Below, in pieces: positions 22,134-31,308 of a stretch of 64,000 bases of DNA; the stretch's first letter is position 1, and the number at the start of each line of letters is the position of its first letter. The notes under the pieces are model-generated. The model had not been told where the DNA came from. It ran no database searches and saw nothing but the letters and a program-made list of their open reading frames with translations. The stretch covers positions 5,046,164 to 5,110,163 of the forward strand of contig NZ_CP018725.1 of the NCBI RefSeq assembly GCF_001908725.1. The letters are read 5' to 3'. Made by a program: the position numbers and the translations under genes. This DNA is from Xanthomonas vesicatoria ATCC 35937 (GTDB taxonomy: Bacteria; Pseudomonadota; Gammaproteobacteria; Xanthomonadales; Xanthomonadaceae).

Positions 22134-23530
22134 CACAATACCTCCGAGGCGAAGTCGGCCAGGCGCGAGCGTTCGCCACGACGCAGCGTGATGTGCGCGC
22201 TGTGCGGCCAGGCCTTGAAGCGATCCACCGCGTAGGTCAGGCCCGAGGTGGTTTCGGTCAGGTAGGGCGTGTCGATCTGCTCGACGTTGCCCAGGCACAC
22301 GATCTTGGTGCCGGGGCCGGCGCGGGTGATCAAGGTCTTCATCTGCTTCGGAGTGAGGTTCTGCGCCTCGTCCAGAATCAGGTAGCGCGACAGGAAGGTG
22401 CGCCCGCGCATGAAGTTCATCGAGCGGATCTTGATGCGGCTGGCGAGCAGGTCGTTGGTGGCCGCGCGGCCCCACGAGCCGCCGTCCTGGTTGTGGGTAA
22501 GCACTTCCAGGTTGTCGGTCAGCGCGCCCATCCACGGTGTCATCTTTTCTTCTTCGGTGCCGGGCAAAAAGCCGATGTCTTCGCCCACGCTGACGGTGGC
22601 ACGGGTCATGATGATTTCGCGGTAGCGCTGTTGGTCCATCGTCTGCGCCAGGCCCGCGGCCAGTGCGAGCAGCGTCTTGCCGGTGCCGGCGGTGCCGAGC
22701 AGGGTGACGAAATCGATCTCCGGGTCCATCAGCGCATTGAGCGCGAAGTTCTGCTCGCGGTTGCGCGCGGCGATGCCCCAGATCGCATGCTGGGTATGGC
22801 GGAAATCATCCACCAGGCACAGCGTGGCCTTGCCGCCGCCAACCTTGGCTACGCGCAGCTCCACCTCGTCTTCGCCCGGCAGATACAGGTACTGATTGGG
22901 ATACCAGTCCTCGTCGTCGGCCAGCACGATCTCGTAATGGGTGCGGCCGCGCTCGTTCCAGCTGCGCAGGTCCTCGTTGTGCTTCTGCCAGAAGTCTTCC
23001 GGCAACTCGATGGCACCGGTGAACAACAGGCTGAAATCGTCCAGCGCGCGGTCGTTCTGGTAATCCTCGGCAACCAGGCCGCTGATGTAGGCCTTGATGC
23101 GCAGGTTGATGTCCTTGGACACCAGGATGACCGGCACATCCGGGTTTTCTTCGCGCAGCGCCAGTACCGAGGCCAGGATCTTGTTGTCCGGCAACATCGC
23201 GCCGAAGGTGCGGCCCGGCTCGATCGGGTGGATCTGGAAATACAGCCGGCCGATCGCGGCCTGGCCCTTGAGCTGGATGCCCTGCGGATGACTGAGCAGG
23301 ATGCCGGCCTGGATCTGCTCGGCGTTGGTGTTTTCCAGCAATTCGTCCAGGAAGCGGCTGACCTGGCGCGCGTTGCGGCTGACTTCGGAGGTGCCCTTCT
23401 TGGCGTTGTCGAGCTCTTCGATCACCTGCATCGGCAGGAACACATCGTGTTCTTCGAACTTGAACAACGAGGTGGGGTCGTGCATCAGCACGTTGGTGTC
23501 CAGCACGTAGATGCGCTTGCCTTGGGTCAT
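22133..23530 (-). CDS. PhoH-like protein with N-terminal PIN domain
   Basis: A 465-residue protein of the PIN–PhoH ATPase (PhoH2/YlaK-like) type. The PIN ribonuclease domain (residues 5–150) starts KRIYVLDTNVLMHDP and has the acidic EELDNAKKG. The PhoH ATPase domain has Walker A LLGTAGTGKT (about 275–285) and Walker B RYLILDEAQNLTP. Related proteins act as ATP-dependent, sequence-specific RNA unwinding nucleases; a cellular role here is not known. ATG 23530 precedes the PIN domain directly. It lies downstream of prxQ on the same strand. Confidence 0.9.
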   Translation of the reverse strand: MTQGKRIYVLDTNVLMHDPTSLFKFEEHDVFLPMQVIEELDNAKKGTSEVSRNARQVSRFLDELLENTNAEQIQAGILLSHPQGIQLKGQAAIGRLYFQIHPIEPGRTFGAMLPDNKILASVLALREENPDVPVILVSKDINLRIKAYISGLVAEDYQNDRALDDFSLLFTGAIELPEDFWQKHNEDLRSWNERGRTHYEIVLADDEDWYPNQYLYLPGEDEVELRVAKVGGGKATLCLVDDFRHTQHAIWGIAARNREQNFALNALMDPEIDFVTLLGTAGTGKTLLALAAGLAQTMDQQRYREIIMTRATVSVGEDIGFLPGTEEEKMTPWMGALTDNLEVLTHNQDGGSWGRAATNDLLASRIKIRSMNFMRGRTFLSRYLILDEAQNLTPKQMKTLITRAGPGTKIVCLGNVEQIDTPYLTETTSGLTYAVDRFKAWPHSAHITLRRGERSRLADFASEVL

Positions 23531-23612
23531 TGGGTCTTCCAAGTGATGGAGCAGGGGCGAGCCATCACGCCTGCAGGTGCAGGGTGATGGAGGACACGGG
23601 AAATCAGCGGCG

Positions 23613-24095
23613 TCACTGTTTGGCGTGCGCCTTGATTGCGGCCAGCACGGCCTCGGCATGGCCGGCGACCTTGACCTTGCGCCAGGCCTGCACGACGCGC
23701 CCCTCGGGCGAGAGCAGGAAGGTGCTGCGCTCGATGCCGAGCACCTGCTTGCCGTACATGTTCTTTTCCTTGATCACGTCGAAGGCACGGCACAGCGCTT
23801 CGTCACCGTCGCTGATCAACGGGAAGGTGAAGCCTTGCTTGGCGCAGAAATTGTCGTGCGACTTCACCGAGTCGCGCGAGACGCCAAGCACCTCGGCGCT
23901 CGCTTGTTTGAATTGCGGCAACAGTGCGTTGAAGTCCAGGCCCTCGGTGGTGCACCCGGGCGTGCTGTCCTTCGGGTAGAAGTACAGCACTACCCATTTG
24001 CCTGCACAGCCGCGCAGGGTGGTCTGGGTACCGCCGGACAGCGCCAGCGGCAGGTCGAGGGTGGTAGCGGGCAGTTCCAGTACGGCGTCGGTCAT
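23613..24095 (-). CDS. Peroxiredoxin PrxQ/BCP
   Basis: A 160-residue thiol peroxidase reducing hydrogen and organic peroxides with thioredoxin. The peroxidatic cysteine is Cys48 in STPGCTTEG and the resolving cysteine Cys84 in NFCAKQG, an atypical 2-Cys arrangement with residue numbers matching those I recall for the studied X. campestris PrxQ. Cytoplasmic, no signal peptide. In the minus-strand run gcvR–rraB–prxQ–phoH. Confidence 0.95.
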   Translation of the reverse strand: MTDAVLELPATTLDLPLALSGGTQTTLRGCAGKWVVLYFYPKDSTPGCTTEGLDFNALLPQFKQASAEVLGVSRDSVKSHDNFCAKQGFTFPLISDGDEALCRAFDVIKEKNMYGKQVLGIERSTFLLSPEGRVVQAWRKVKVAGHAEAVLAAIKAHAKQ

Positions 24096-24133
24096 CTTTG
24101 CTCAGCCTGAAGGGAGAGGCGGTCGGCGGCCGA

Positions 24134-24484
24134 TCAGGCCGGCCCGACATCCATCCCATCATAAGCAGCCACATGGAAACGTTTGGCGAGCGCATCGAAC
24201 TCCACATTGCGCTGATTCAGCGATTCGATGGTGTGATGCTCGCGCTTGTCCACATGCAGGAAATACGACTCTTCATCGTCGCCGTCGTCTTCGTCGCGTT
24301 CGCCGAGGAAGATGTCGATGACGCGGTAGCCGTCCTGGGTCAGTTGCTCGGCGAGCTTCTGCAGGGGTTCCTGCGCCGGGTCGGCGAAGAAGTATTCCCA
24401 GCGCAACGGGCCGTCGAGATTCCAGTCGGTCTCGGAGCGGATGTGATCGAACATCTGTTTCAGCGCGGATTGGGCGATGGCCAT
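24134..24484 (-). CDS. Ribonuclease E inhibitor RraB family protein
   Basis: A 116-residue acidic protein matching the RraB/YjgD family, which binds RNase E and lowers its activity. Seen: the C-terminal EFDALAKRFHVAAYDGMDVG, a family hallmark, and a central acidic patch (ERDEDDGDDEE). It lies 13 bases after gcvR and is probably co-transcribed with prxQ. Confidence 0.85.
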   Translation of the reverse strand: MAIAQSALKQMFDHIRSETDWNLDGPLRWEYFFADPAQEPLQKLAEQLTQDGYRVIDIFLGERDEDDGDDEESYFLHVDKREHHTIESLNQRNVEFDALAKRFHVAAYDGMDVGPA

Positions 24485-24497
24485 CGGTGCGTCTGCC

Positions 24498-25073
24498 TTA
24501 GAACTTCATCGGGTCCATGATCGCGTCGAGATTGAGGTGATCACAGAATTCCAGGAAATCATCGCGTAACGCGGCGATGTGCATGTTGGCCGGCACCCCG
24601 ATGGTCACCTGCGCAGAGAACATCTCCGCGCCGGTCTGCATGGCCCGGTAGCGGGTGCTCTGCAGGTTTTCGATGGTGATGCCCTGGCGATCGAAGAAAT
24701 CGGCCAGCTGGAACAGGATGCCCGGCTTGTCCGCAGCGATCACTTCCACGATGTACGGCAGCAGGTTGGATTGGGTCTGCTTGGGGCCGGTGCGGTACCA
24801 GACCAGCTTGAGGCCCTCTTCGCGTTCGAGCCGGGTCAGCATGGCTTCGAGCTTGGCGACCGAATCCCAGGAGCCGGTGGCCAATGCGGTGACCGAAACA
24901 TCGCGCCCCACCGTGGCCAGGCGAGCGTCCACGAGATTGCAGCCGCTATCGGCGATGCGGCGGGTGACAGGCAATAGGGGGGACTCCGGATGCGTCGTGT
25001 AGGCGTTGATCAGGAGGTGATTTTCGGTCGGCGAAGGCCGGGGTGTAGAGTCAGTCAAAGGGGCTTCCGGCAT
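24498..25073 (-). CDS. ACT-domain regulator GcvR (glycine cleavage repressor-like)
   Basis: A 191-residue protein with two ACT-like domains: residues 18–90 ([22 protein letters not shown]) and 100–185 ([31 protein letters not shown]). This is the layout of GcvR, which modulates GcvA control of glycine cleavage genes in enterics. It diverges from dapA across 144 bases, as gcvR does from dapA in E. coli. ATG 25073 has only a weak ribosome site; no better start is visible. Confidence 0.85.
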   Translation of the reverse strand: MPEAPLTDSTPRPSPTENHLLINAYTTHPESPLLPVTRRIADSGCNLVDARLATVGRDVSVTALATGSWDSVAKLEAMLTRLEREEGLKLVWYRTGPKQTQSNLLPYIVEVIAADKPGILFQLADFFDRQGITIENLQSTRYRAMQTGAEMFSAQVTIGVPANMHIAALRDDFLEFCDHLNLDAIMDPMKF

Positions 25074-25217
25074 TGCATCAGGCTGAATGGCCGCCCGGGC
25101 AGGCGCCCTGGCGGTGACCAGCATACTTGCCCGTGGTTTCGCGCCGCAAGTAACATGCAGGCGGTCGCAACCCGCGTGCGCGCGGGCCTTTTCCTGTCAC
25201 GTAAGAGCAGCAGAATC

Positions 25218-26126
25218 TTGTCCCTTTCCGGCATCATCACCGCGCTGGCGACCCCCTTCGGGCCGGACGGCGCACTCGACCTGGATGCCTGGCGGCGGCT
25301 GCTGGAGCAGCAGCTGCACGGGGGCGTGCAGGGAATCGTGGTCGCCGGCTCGACCGGCGAAGCCGCCGCGCTGAGCGACGACGAATACGACACATTGCTG
25401 CGCGCCGCCGTTGCCCAGGTGGCCGGCCGGGTGCCGGTGCTGGCCGGGACCGGGCTGTCCGGCACCGCAAAGACCATCGCGCAGACGCGCCGCGCCGCCG
25501 CGCTGGGCGCACAGTACGCGCTGGTGGTGACGCCGCCGTACGTGCGCCCGACCCAGGCAGGCTTGAAAGCGCACTTCCTGGCCGTGGCCGACAACGGCGG
25601 GCTCCCGGTGGTGTTGTACAACGTGCCCGGCCGTACCGGCTGCGACCTGCTGCCGGAGACGGTGGCCGAACTGGTCGACCACCCGAACATCGTCGGCATC
25701 AAGGAAGCGCGCAGCGAGCCCGAGCGCGTCGCCGCGCTGGTGGCGCTGCGCAGCGACGCCTTCGTGGTGCTCAGCGGCGATGACGGCAGTGCCGCGCAGT
25801 CGATGCTGTCCGGCGCCGAAGGACTGATCTCGGTGGCGTCCAACGCGTTGCCGTCGGCCTATCGTCGCTTGTGCGACCTTGCCCGCGCTGGCCAGCGCGA
25901 TGCGGCCACCGCCTGGGATGCGCGCCTGAGCGAATATCACAGTTTCTGCGGGATCGAATCCAATCCCATCCCGGTCAAGGCGCTGCTGCAACGCGCCGGG
26001 ATCGGCCACGGCCTGCGCTTGCCGCTGCTGCCACTTTCAGCGGCGCACCAGCCGGCCGCCGACCGCCTTGCCGCCGACGCCATTGCGTTGGAAGCACTTT
26101 CCAGCCGCGAAATGCTCGCGGCCTGA
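25218..26126 (+). CDS. dapA: 4-hydroxy-tetrahydrodipicolinate synthase DapA
   Basis: A 302-residue TIM-barrel enzyme condensing pyruvate with aspartate semialdehyde on the lysine/diaminopimelate route. Active-site features: Thr-Thr/Ser pair region GSTGEAAAL, the tyrosine in [14 protein letters not shown] and the Schiff-base lysine in IVGIKEARS. The start is taken as TTG 25218 ([15 protein letters not shown]), because the canonical N-terminus begins there and no ATG or GTG is close by. Followed by a BamC-like lipoprotein, the same order as dapA–bamC in E. coli. Confidence 0.95.
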   Translation: MSLSGIITALATPFGPDGALDLDAWRRLLEQQLHGGVQGIVVAGSTGEAAALSDDEYDTLLRAAVAQVAGRVPVLAGTGLSGTAKTIAQTRRAAALGAQYALVVTPPYVRPTQAGLKAHFLAVADNGGLPVVLYNVPGRTGCDLLPETVAELVDHPNIVGIKEARSEPERVAALVALRSDAFVVLSGDDGSAAQSMLSGAEGLISVASNALPSAYRRLCDLARAGQRDAATAWDARLSEYHSFCGIESNPIPVKALLQRAGIGHGLRLPLLPLSAAHQPAADRLAADAIALEALSSREMLAA

Positions 26127-26142
26127 CCCAGGAGATTTATCG

Positions 26143-26661
26143 ATGCGTCATTCCGTTTCCCCCGTCCGCGTGCTGTCGCTCGCGTTGCTGGCGACCGCCA
26201 CCGTCGCCGCCACGAGTGGTTGCAGCTGGTTTCACAAGGGCGCGCGCGGCGACTATGCGTTGGCCCCTGAAGCTCGCCCGCTGGAAGTGCCGCCGGATCT
26301 GAACCTGCCCGACACCTCCGGTGCGATGAAGGTGCCGACGCTGGCTTCGACCACGCAGCAGCAGACCAACACGCCGCCATCGGCGAGCGCCAACAGCGGG
26401 TTCACCGTGCCGGGCGAGCGCGATGAGGTGTTTGCCAAGGTGGGCACGGCACTGGCCGAGATTCCCGGCCTCACCATTGCCAGCAAGGCGCAGATGCTCG
26501 GCTCCTACGATGTGAGCTACGAGGGGTCCAGCTTCCTGGTACGCGTGGTCAAGGTCGAGGCCGGCAGTTATGTGTCGGCAGTGGATCCGCGCGGCATGCC
26601 GGCCACGGCCGCTGCACCGGTCGCGGTGATCAGTGCGCTGAAGGGCAAGCTCGGCGGCTGA
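26143..26661 (+). CDS. BamC-like outer-membrane lipoprotein
   Basis: A 172-residue lipoprotein with signal MRHSVSPVRVLSLALLATATVAATSGCSW (lipobox TSGC) and then the BamC-type segment LEVPPDLNLPDTSGAM. One helix-grip-like domain follows (SYDVSYEGSSFLVRVVKVEAGSYVSAVDPRG). BamC is an accessory subunit of the BAM beta-barrel assembly machine. E. coli BamC is about 344 residues with two such domains; this one is half that length. It lies 16 bases after dapA behind a CAGGAGA ribosome site. Confidence 0.8.
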   Translation: MRHSVSPVRVLSLALLATATVAATSGCSWFHKGARGDYALAPEARPLEVPPDLNLPDTSGAMKVPTLASTTQQQTNTPPSASANSGFTVPGERDEVFAKVGTALAEIPGLTIASKAQMLGSYDVSYEGSSFLVRVVKVEAGSYVSAVDPRGMPATAAAPVAVISALKGKLGG

Positions 26662-26685
26662 TCGATTTCGCCATTGCCGGACAGC

Positions 26686-26711
26686 AAAACGGGCGCTTGG
26701 GCGCCCGTTTT
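26686..26711. terminator. Bidirectional terminator between bamC-like gene and fdxA
   Basis: Stem AAAACGGGCGC/GCGCCCGTTTT with a four-base TTGG loop, flanked by A/T tracts on both sides. It serves the converging bamC-like (plus) and fdxA (minus) genes. Confidence 0.88.
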
Positions 26712-26761
26712 GCGTTTGGCTATAGCCGGCGGCGATCTTAGTCGCACGCCGGCACAGTGCC

Positions 26762-27085
26762 TTAGCGCTGCAGCAGCGGCAACTTGTTCGGTTTGCCGTC
26801 CCAGTCTGCAGCATCGGGCAGGGGCTCCTGGCGCACTGTCAGCACCGGCCAGGCTTTGGCCAGTTCGGCGTTGAGCGCGACGAAGCCTTCCTGGCCGGCG
26901 GGGACGTCATCTTCCGGGTAGATCGCGTTGGCCGGGCATTCGGGCTCGCACAGGGTGCAGTCAATGCACTCGTCCGGGTCGATGACCAGAAAATTCGGGC
27001 CGACGTGGAAGCAATCCACCGGGCAGACTTCGACGCAGTCGGTGTATTTGCACTTGATGCAGTTTTCGGTGACAACAAAAGGCAT
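26762..27085 (-). CDS. fdxA: Seven-iron ferredoxin FdxA
   Basis: A 107-residue low-potential electron carrier of the Azotobacter FdI type. Cluster ligands are seen in [17 protein letters not shown] (Cys9, 12, 17, 21, 25) and [12 protein letters not shown] (Cys40, 43, 46, 50), fitting one [3Fe-4S] and one [4Fe-4S] cluster. Its redox partners are unknown. Monocistronic, ending at a shared terminator. Confidence 0.93.
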   Translation of the reverse strand: MPFVVTENCIKCKYTDCVEVCPVDCFHVGPNFLVIDPDECIDCTLCEPECPANAIYPEDDVPAGQEGFVALNAELAKAWPVLTVRQEPLPDAADWDGKPNKLPLLQR

Positions 27086-27393
27086 GGCGGAATCCGGCGT
27101 TTAGCCTGGCAATTCTAAAGCAGTCGGGGGTGTGCGGTGCAGATTGTCTGCCGCGCAGATGGTGGAGTGGTCGTAGTCTGCGGGATGTCTTGATGTCTGG
27201 ATCTCGCAGGGTGGGTTGGCTGTCTTCCTACCTACTCTCACGCCAACCGCCAACCGCCAACCGCCAACCGCCAATCGCGCCCCGGCCCGCATTTGCGGCG
27301 TGAGCGCTCGACGGCGCGCGCGCCGCAAGCGCGGGCCGTGCCTTCTCGCCCCAAGAGGAGAGGGGCTTTGCATCCTGTCTCCCCTCAGTGAAC
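27086..27393. other. Intergenic stretch with heptamer repeats
   Basis: No gene is supported. It holds a short tandem array of CGCCAAC (27241–27275) and, closer to dgoK, a GC-rich patch (GAGAGGGGCTTTG). The fdxA promoter should lie near 27086–27180, but no clear boxes were found. Confidence 0.5.
27241..27275. repeat. Tandem heptamer CGCCAAC, five units
   Basis: Four exact copies of CGCCAAC and one CGCCAAT, head to tail, in the spacer between fdxA and dgoK. Unit number is likely variable between strains. Confidence 0.9.
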
Positions 27394-28272
27394 TCAGGTC
27401 AGCCCGTATTGCCTGGCCAGGGCGAACAGGCCGGCGGCGGCCAGGTCTTCGGGGTGAGGGACGGTGGCGACGCCCAGATGCGTCAGCGCCAAAGCGTAGC
27501 GTTGCGCCAGGGCGGGGCTGCCGACCAGGTGCACGGTGGCGTGACTGCCGCGATGCTCGCGGAGCTCGTGGCCGATCAGCAGGCCCGAGAGGTACGAGGG
27601 CAGGGCCTTTGCACTCAGGCGGTCGAACAGGCCCAGCGTGCGGGTGCCGAACAGGTGGTGGCTGAGGCCGCCGGGGTCCGCGCTGCGATCCACGCCCAGC
27701 AGGAAGGCTTCGCTCTCCAGGTCGGCGTGATCCTCGGGCATCAGCTTGCCGAGGATGCTGTGCTGGCGCAGCAGCGCATACAGTTCGCCGGTCATCACGG
27801 TGGCGAAGTCGGTCAGCTGGCCGTTGGCGATGGTTGCCCATTTGCTGTGGGTGCCGGGCAGGCAGGCGATGTGGTCGCCATCCCCGAGTGCGGCAATCAG
27901 CCCGACCAGCTGGGTTTCTTCGCCACGCATGACATCCGGCACGCCCTGCTGCGCGCCGGTACTAACGCCCGGCACGAACCACAGTGCGCGGCCGGGCAGC
28001 AGGTCGTCGTAGCGGCGCATGGCCGCCGCCAGTGCGGCGGTGTCGGTCGGGCAGGGCAGGTAGGCCTGTTCGACCCAACCGTTGCGGCTGCCGATCATGC
28101 CCGACAGCAGTACCGGGCCGTCCCAGCCGTCGATCAATGCGCTCAGGACCTCGCCAAAGCGGCCCTGGCAGGCGAGGATGCCGTCGCTGCCACGGCGCTG
28201 TTCCAGCACGGCGCCGGTCGCGTCGAGCAGGTAGGCGCGCAGGCTGCTCGTGCCCCAATCGACAGCGATCAT
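27394..28272 (-). CDS. dgoK: 2-dehydro-3-deoxygalactonokinase DgoK
   Basis: A 292-residue kinase that phosphorylates 2-keto-3-deoxygalactonate, the second step after DgoD. Seen: N-terminal [16 protein letters not shown] (phosphate-binding loop of the ASKHA-like fold), LSGMIGSRNGWVEQAYLPCP and CLPGTHSKWA, all typical of DgoK. It is the last gene of a four-gene minus-strand operon; its ATG overlaps the lactonase stop (ATGA). Confidence 0.93.
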   Translation of the reverse strand: MIAVDWGTSSLRAYLLDATGAVLEQRRGSDGILACQGRFGEVLSALIDGWDGPVLLSGMIGSRNGWVEQAYLPCPTDTAALAAAMRRYDDLLPGRALWFVPGVSTGAQQGVPDVMRGEETQLVGLIAALGDGDHIACLPGTHSKWATIANGQLTDFATVMTGELYALLRQHSILGKLMPEDHADLESEAFLLGVDRSADPGGLSHHLFGTRTLGLFDRLSAKALPSYLSGLLIGHELREHRGSHATVHLVGSPALAQRYALALTHLGVATVPHPEDLAAAGLFALARQYGLT

Positions 28273-29180
28273 GCGCTGGCCACCCGGCTTTCGGGCAGGC
28301 CGACAATGGCTACATCGCAGACGAACAGGCCGCCGGCTTCGGGCATGCGTGCGAGTTCTTCGGCGCTATGGTCCAGGCGCGAGGAGATCACGTGCAGGCG
28401 ATCCAGCGCCGCGCCACCGAAGGCGCTGCAGGTTGGGTGCTTGACCGGCAGGTGCACGATGCGCTCGACGCTGCCGTCGGGGCGATAGCGCACTACGCGG
28501 CTGGCGCGCCACTGCGCATTCCACAGATAGCCTTCGGCGTCGATGATGGAGCCGTCCGGCTCGGCGTCGTCGCGGTCCAGGGTGGCAAACACGCGCGTGT
28601 TGCTGGTCTGCGCGGTCTCCTGGTCGTAGTCGCAGCACAGGATCTGCGGGCGCACCGAGTCGCAGTAGTACATGGTGCGGCCATCCAGGCTGAAGCAGAT
28701 CGAGTTGGGGATCGACACGCCCGGCAGCGGCAGCGCGCGCAAGCCATGGGTCAGCGAGAATTGGTACATCGCCCCGCGCGCAGTCTTGTTGTCGTGCTCG
28801 TCCATGGTGCCAAACACCAGATTGCCGTGCCGATCGACGCGGCCATCGTTACTGCGCGTCAGCGGGTTGTCTGCCTCGATGTCGGCCAGTTTCTCGAACG
28901 GCAATACGTCGTTTTCTGTGCTGTCCGGGTCGACGATGCCGACAGCCTTGGCCAGCGCGATCAGCAGGCGGCCATCGTCCATCAGGCCGAGGCAGCCGGG
29001 GCGATCGGGTAGGGTCCAGAAGCGCGTCTTCGCGCTGTCCGGGTGATGCCGCCACAAGCGTTTTTCGCTGATGTCGACCCAGTACAGCGACTGGCGCTGC
29101 TCGCACCACAACACGCCTTCGCCATGCGTGCAGCGGCTGTCGACCGCCAGTACGGCGGTGTGCTCGGGTGTGCTCACCAT
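28269..29180 (-). CDS. SMP-30/gluconolactonase family sugar lactonase
   Basis: A 303-residue six-bladed beta-propeller. Metal-site motifs are seen: the N-terminal Glu in [18 protein letters not shown], the Asn in [19 protein letters not shown] and the Asp in [18 protein letters not shown]. Between dgoD and dgoK it most likely hydrolyses D-galactono-lactone to D-galactonate (inference); L-arabinonolactone is an alternative, as related enzymes vary. ATG 29180 overlaps the end of dgoD. Confidence 0.9.
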   Translation of the reverse strand: MVSTPEHTAVLAVDSRCTHGEGVLWCEQRQSLYWVDISEKRLWRHHPDSAKTRFWTLPDRPGCLGLMDDGRLLIALAKAVGIVDPDSTENDVLPFEKLADIEADNPLTRSNDGRVDRHGNLVFGTMDEHDNKTARGAMYQFSLTHGLRALPLPGVSIPNSICFSLDGRTMYYCDSVRPQILCCDYDQETAQTSNTRVFATLDRDDAEPDGSIIDAEGYLWNAQWRASRVVRYRPDGSVERIVHLPVKHPTCSAFGGAALDRLHVISSRLDHSAEELARMPEAGGLFVCDVAIVGLPESRVASA

Positions 29181-30322
29181 TCGGCGATGCTGCCATCGCT
29201 GTGGCGCCACACCGGGTTGCGCCAGTCCGGCGGATTTTCGTTTGCGCGCTTGAGCATCTCTTCGTCGATCTCCACACCAAGCCCGGGTTTGGGCAGGGCG
29301 GCGATACTGCCATCGACACACTGAAAATCGTCTTTATTGATGACGTAGTCGAGCAGGTCGGCGCCTTCGTTGTAGTGGATGCCGATGCTCTGTTCCTGCA
29401 GTACTGCGTTGTGTGAGACGAAGTCCACATGCAGGCACGCGGCCAGCGCGATCGGCCCGAGCGGGCAGTGCGGGGCAAAGCCCACGTCGTAGGCTTCGGC
29501 CATCGCGGCGATCTTGACGCACTCGGTGATGCCACCGGCATGCGACAGGTCCGGCTGCACCATGCCGATACCACCGGCGCACAGCACGTTCTTGAATTCG
29601 AAGCGCGAGAACATGCGCTCGCCGGCCGCCAGCGGAATCGAGGTGCTCGCGGCCAGGCGCGGGTAATACTCGGCCTGTTCGGCCAGCACCGGTTCTTCGA
29701 CGAACAGCGGCTTGAACGGTTCGAGTTCGCGCAGCAGCGCCTTGGCCATCGGCGCGCCGACGCGGCCATGGAAATCGATACCGAAGTCGATGGTGTTGCC
29801 GAAGGCTTCGCGGATCTCGGCAACCTTGACCACCGCCGCGTCGACCGCGCGCGCGCTGTCGATCAGCTTCATTTCCTCGGTGCCGTTGAACTTGAAGGTG
29901 TCGAAACCCAACGCGCGGTAGTCGGTGATCTGCTGGATGATCGCGCCTGGACGGTCGCCACCGACCCAGCGGTAGGTTTTCATGCGGTCGCGCACCAGCC
30001 CGCCCAGCAGCTCGTACACCGGCACGCCCAACGCCTTGCCCTTGATGTCCCACAGCGCCTGGTCGATGCCGGCGATGGCGCTCATCAGGATGGCGCCGCC
30101 ACGGTAAAACCCGGCGCGATACATCGTCTGCCACAGGTCGTTGATGCGCGCCGGGTCCTTGCCGACGACATAGCCGGCCAGCTCGTGCACGGCCGCTTCC
30201 ACGCTGCGCGCGCGGCCCTCGATAACCGGCTCGCCCCAGCCGGTGATGCCCTCGTCGGTCTCGACCTTGAGGAACAACCAACGCGGTGCGGCGTGGTAGG
30301 TGGTGAGGCGGGTGATCTTCAT
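29174..30322 (-). CDS. dgoD: D-galactonate dehydratase DgoD
   Basis: A 382-residue enolase-superfamily enzyme converting D-galactonate to 2-keto-3-deoxygalactonate. Mg-binding and catalytic residues are visible: Asp and His in GIDFHGRVG, Glu in VEEPVLAEQ, Glu in LAAGERMFS and His in [11 protein letters not shown], the signature of galactonate rather than mandelate-type dehydratases. Overlaps dgoA by ATGA and the lactonase by seven bases, so the four genes form one tightly coupled operon. Confidence 0.95.
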   Translation of the reverse strand: MKITRLTTYHAAPRWLFLKVETDEGITGWGEPVIEGRARSVEAAVHELAGYVVGKDPARINDLWQTMYRAGFYRGGAILMSAIAGIDQALWDIKGKALGVPVYELLGGLVRDRMKTYRWVGGDRPGAIIQQITDYRALGFDTFKFNGTEEMKLIDSARAVDAAVVKVAEIREAFGNTIDFGIDFHGRVGAPMAKALLRELEPFKPLFVEEPVLAEQAEYYPRLAASTSIPLAAGERMFSRFEFKNVLCAGGIGMVQPDLSHAGGITECVKIAAMAEAYDVGFAPHCPLGPIALAACLHVDFVSHNAVLQEQSIGIHYNEGADLLDYVINKDDFQCVDGSIAALPKPGLGVEIDEEMLKRANENPPDWRNPVWRHSDGSIAEW

Positions 30323-30951
30323 CCTTGCAGTTCCTGGTAGGCCTGCACAAAGGCGCGTGCATGCGTCTGGGTTGTTTCGAGCGATTGCGCGGGTTTATAG
30401 AGCTCGCCGCCGATGCCGGCGCCGGCGGCGCCCCGGGCGAGGAAGCCGGCCAGGGTTTGCGGACTGACGCCACCGACCACATACACGGGGATGTGCGGGG
30501 GCAGCACCGAGCGCAACGCGCGCACATGCGCCGCGCCATAGGTCGCGGCCGGGAACAGCTTCAGGATCGTGGCGCCGGCATCGATGGCGTCAAACGCCTC
30601 GCTGGCGGTGGCGAAACCGGCCACCACGGTCAGCCCGCGCGACACCGCATGGCGGATCAGCGACGGGCGCGTGTTGGGGGTGACGATGAAGCGCGCACCG
30701 ATGTCGGCCAGTGTGTCCACGTCTTCGTTGCGCAGCACGGTGCCGGCGCCGATCCAGGCGCGCTCGCCATAGGTGTGCTGGGCGAGGGCGATGCTCTGTT
30801 CCCAGCGCGGCGAATTGAGCGGGATCTCGATCGCATCGAAGCCGACGTCTATCAGCGCGCCGACATGGGCGAGCGTGTCTTCCGGCGTGATGCCACGCAG
30901 GATGGCGATCAACGGCAAAGCGAACAGGCTGGCGGTGGTCTGTAAAGTCAT
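30319..30951 (-). CDS. dgoA: 2-dehydro-3-deoxy-6-phosphogalactonate aldolase DgoA
   Basis: A 210-residue class I aldolase splitting KDPGal into pyruvate and glyceraldehyde 3-phosphate. It has the KDPG-aldolase features [19 protein letters not shown] (catalytic Glu) and the Schiff-base lysine in [13 protein letters not shown], with the phosphate-binding [11 protein letters not shown]. First gene of the operon; ATG 30951 is chosen because sequence upstream is not protein-like. The operon faces away from a LysR regulator. Confidence 0.94.
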   Translation of the reverse strand: MTLQTTASLFALPLIAILRGITPEDTLAHVGALIDVGFDAIEIPLNSPRWEQSIALAQHTYGERAWIGAGTVLRNEDVDTLADIGARFIVTPNTRPSLIRHAVSRGLTVVAGFATASEAFDAIDAGATILKLFPAATYGAAHVRALRSVLPPHIPVYVVGGVSPQTLAGFLARGAAGAGIGGELYKPAQSLETTQTHARAFVQAYQELQG

Positions 30952-31308
30952 GGTGTTACTCGCGATAGAGCGGAAAGCGGCCGTCGACGGCCGACGGGCC
31001 GGCAAGCGTCGAGGGAGCTGGCGCAACTGCGCGCAGCAAGCAGGTGCTGCCGGTGCGCGATCCGTAAAAAGTGAGGGGCGAAAGAGCAGGCGTAGTGTTG
31101 ACCCTACCGGCGCAAGTCACGGGAGCATGCGTTGCGCTACGGCCAGTAAGTGGCCGGCAAGATGCCGTCATCGTCGTCCACCTCCGCAGTCATGGCATGC
31201 GTGCTGCCACCTGAGTCAACGGTGGTCACGTCTCTTTTGGCCGCGCCCGGGAGGTAGGGCTCCTGCTGCGGCGTGCGCTAGCCTCACCCGCGGAGATATG
31301 TGCTGCAA
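30952..31308. other. Divergent control region between dgo operon and LysR gene
   Basis: No gene is supported. Both the dgo operon (minus) and the LysR regulator (plus) must start from here. I could not fix the -35/-10 boxes or a T-N11-A LysR site with confidence. Confidence 0.5.

Noticed and set aside
27241..27275. Possible CRISPR array
   Set aside because: Units are seven bases and directly adjacent, with no spacers and no cas genes; it is a simple tandem repeat.
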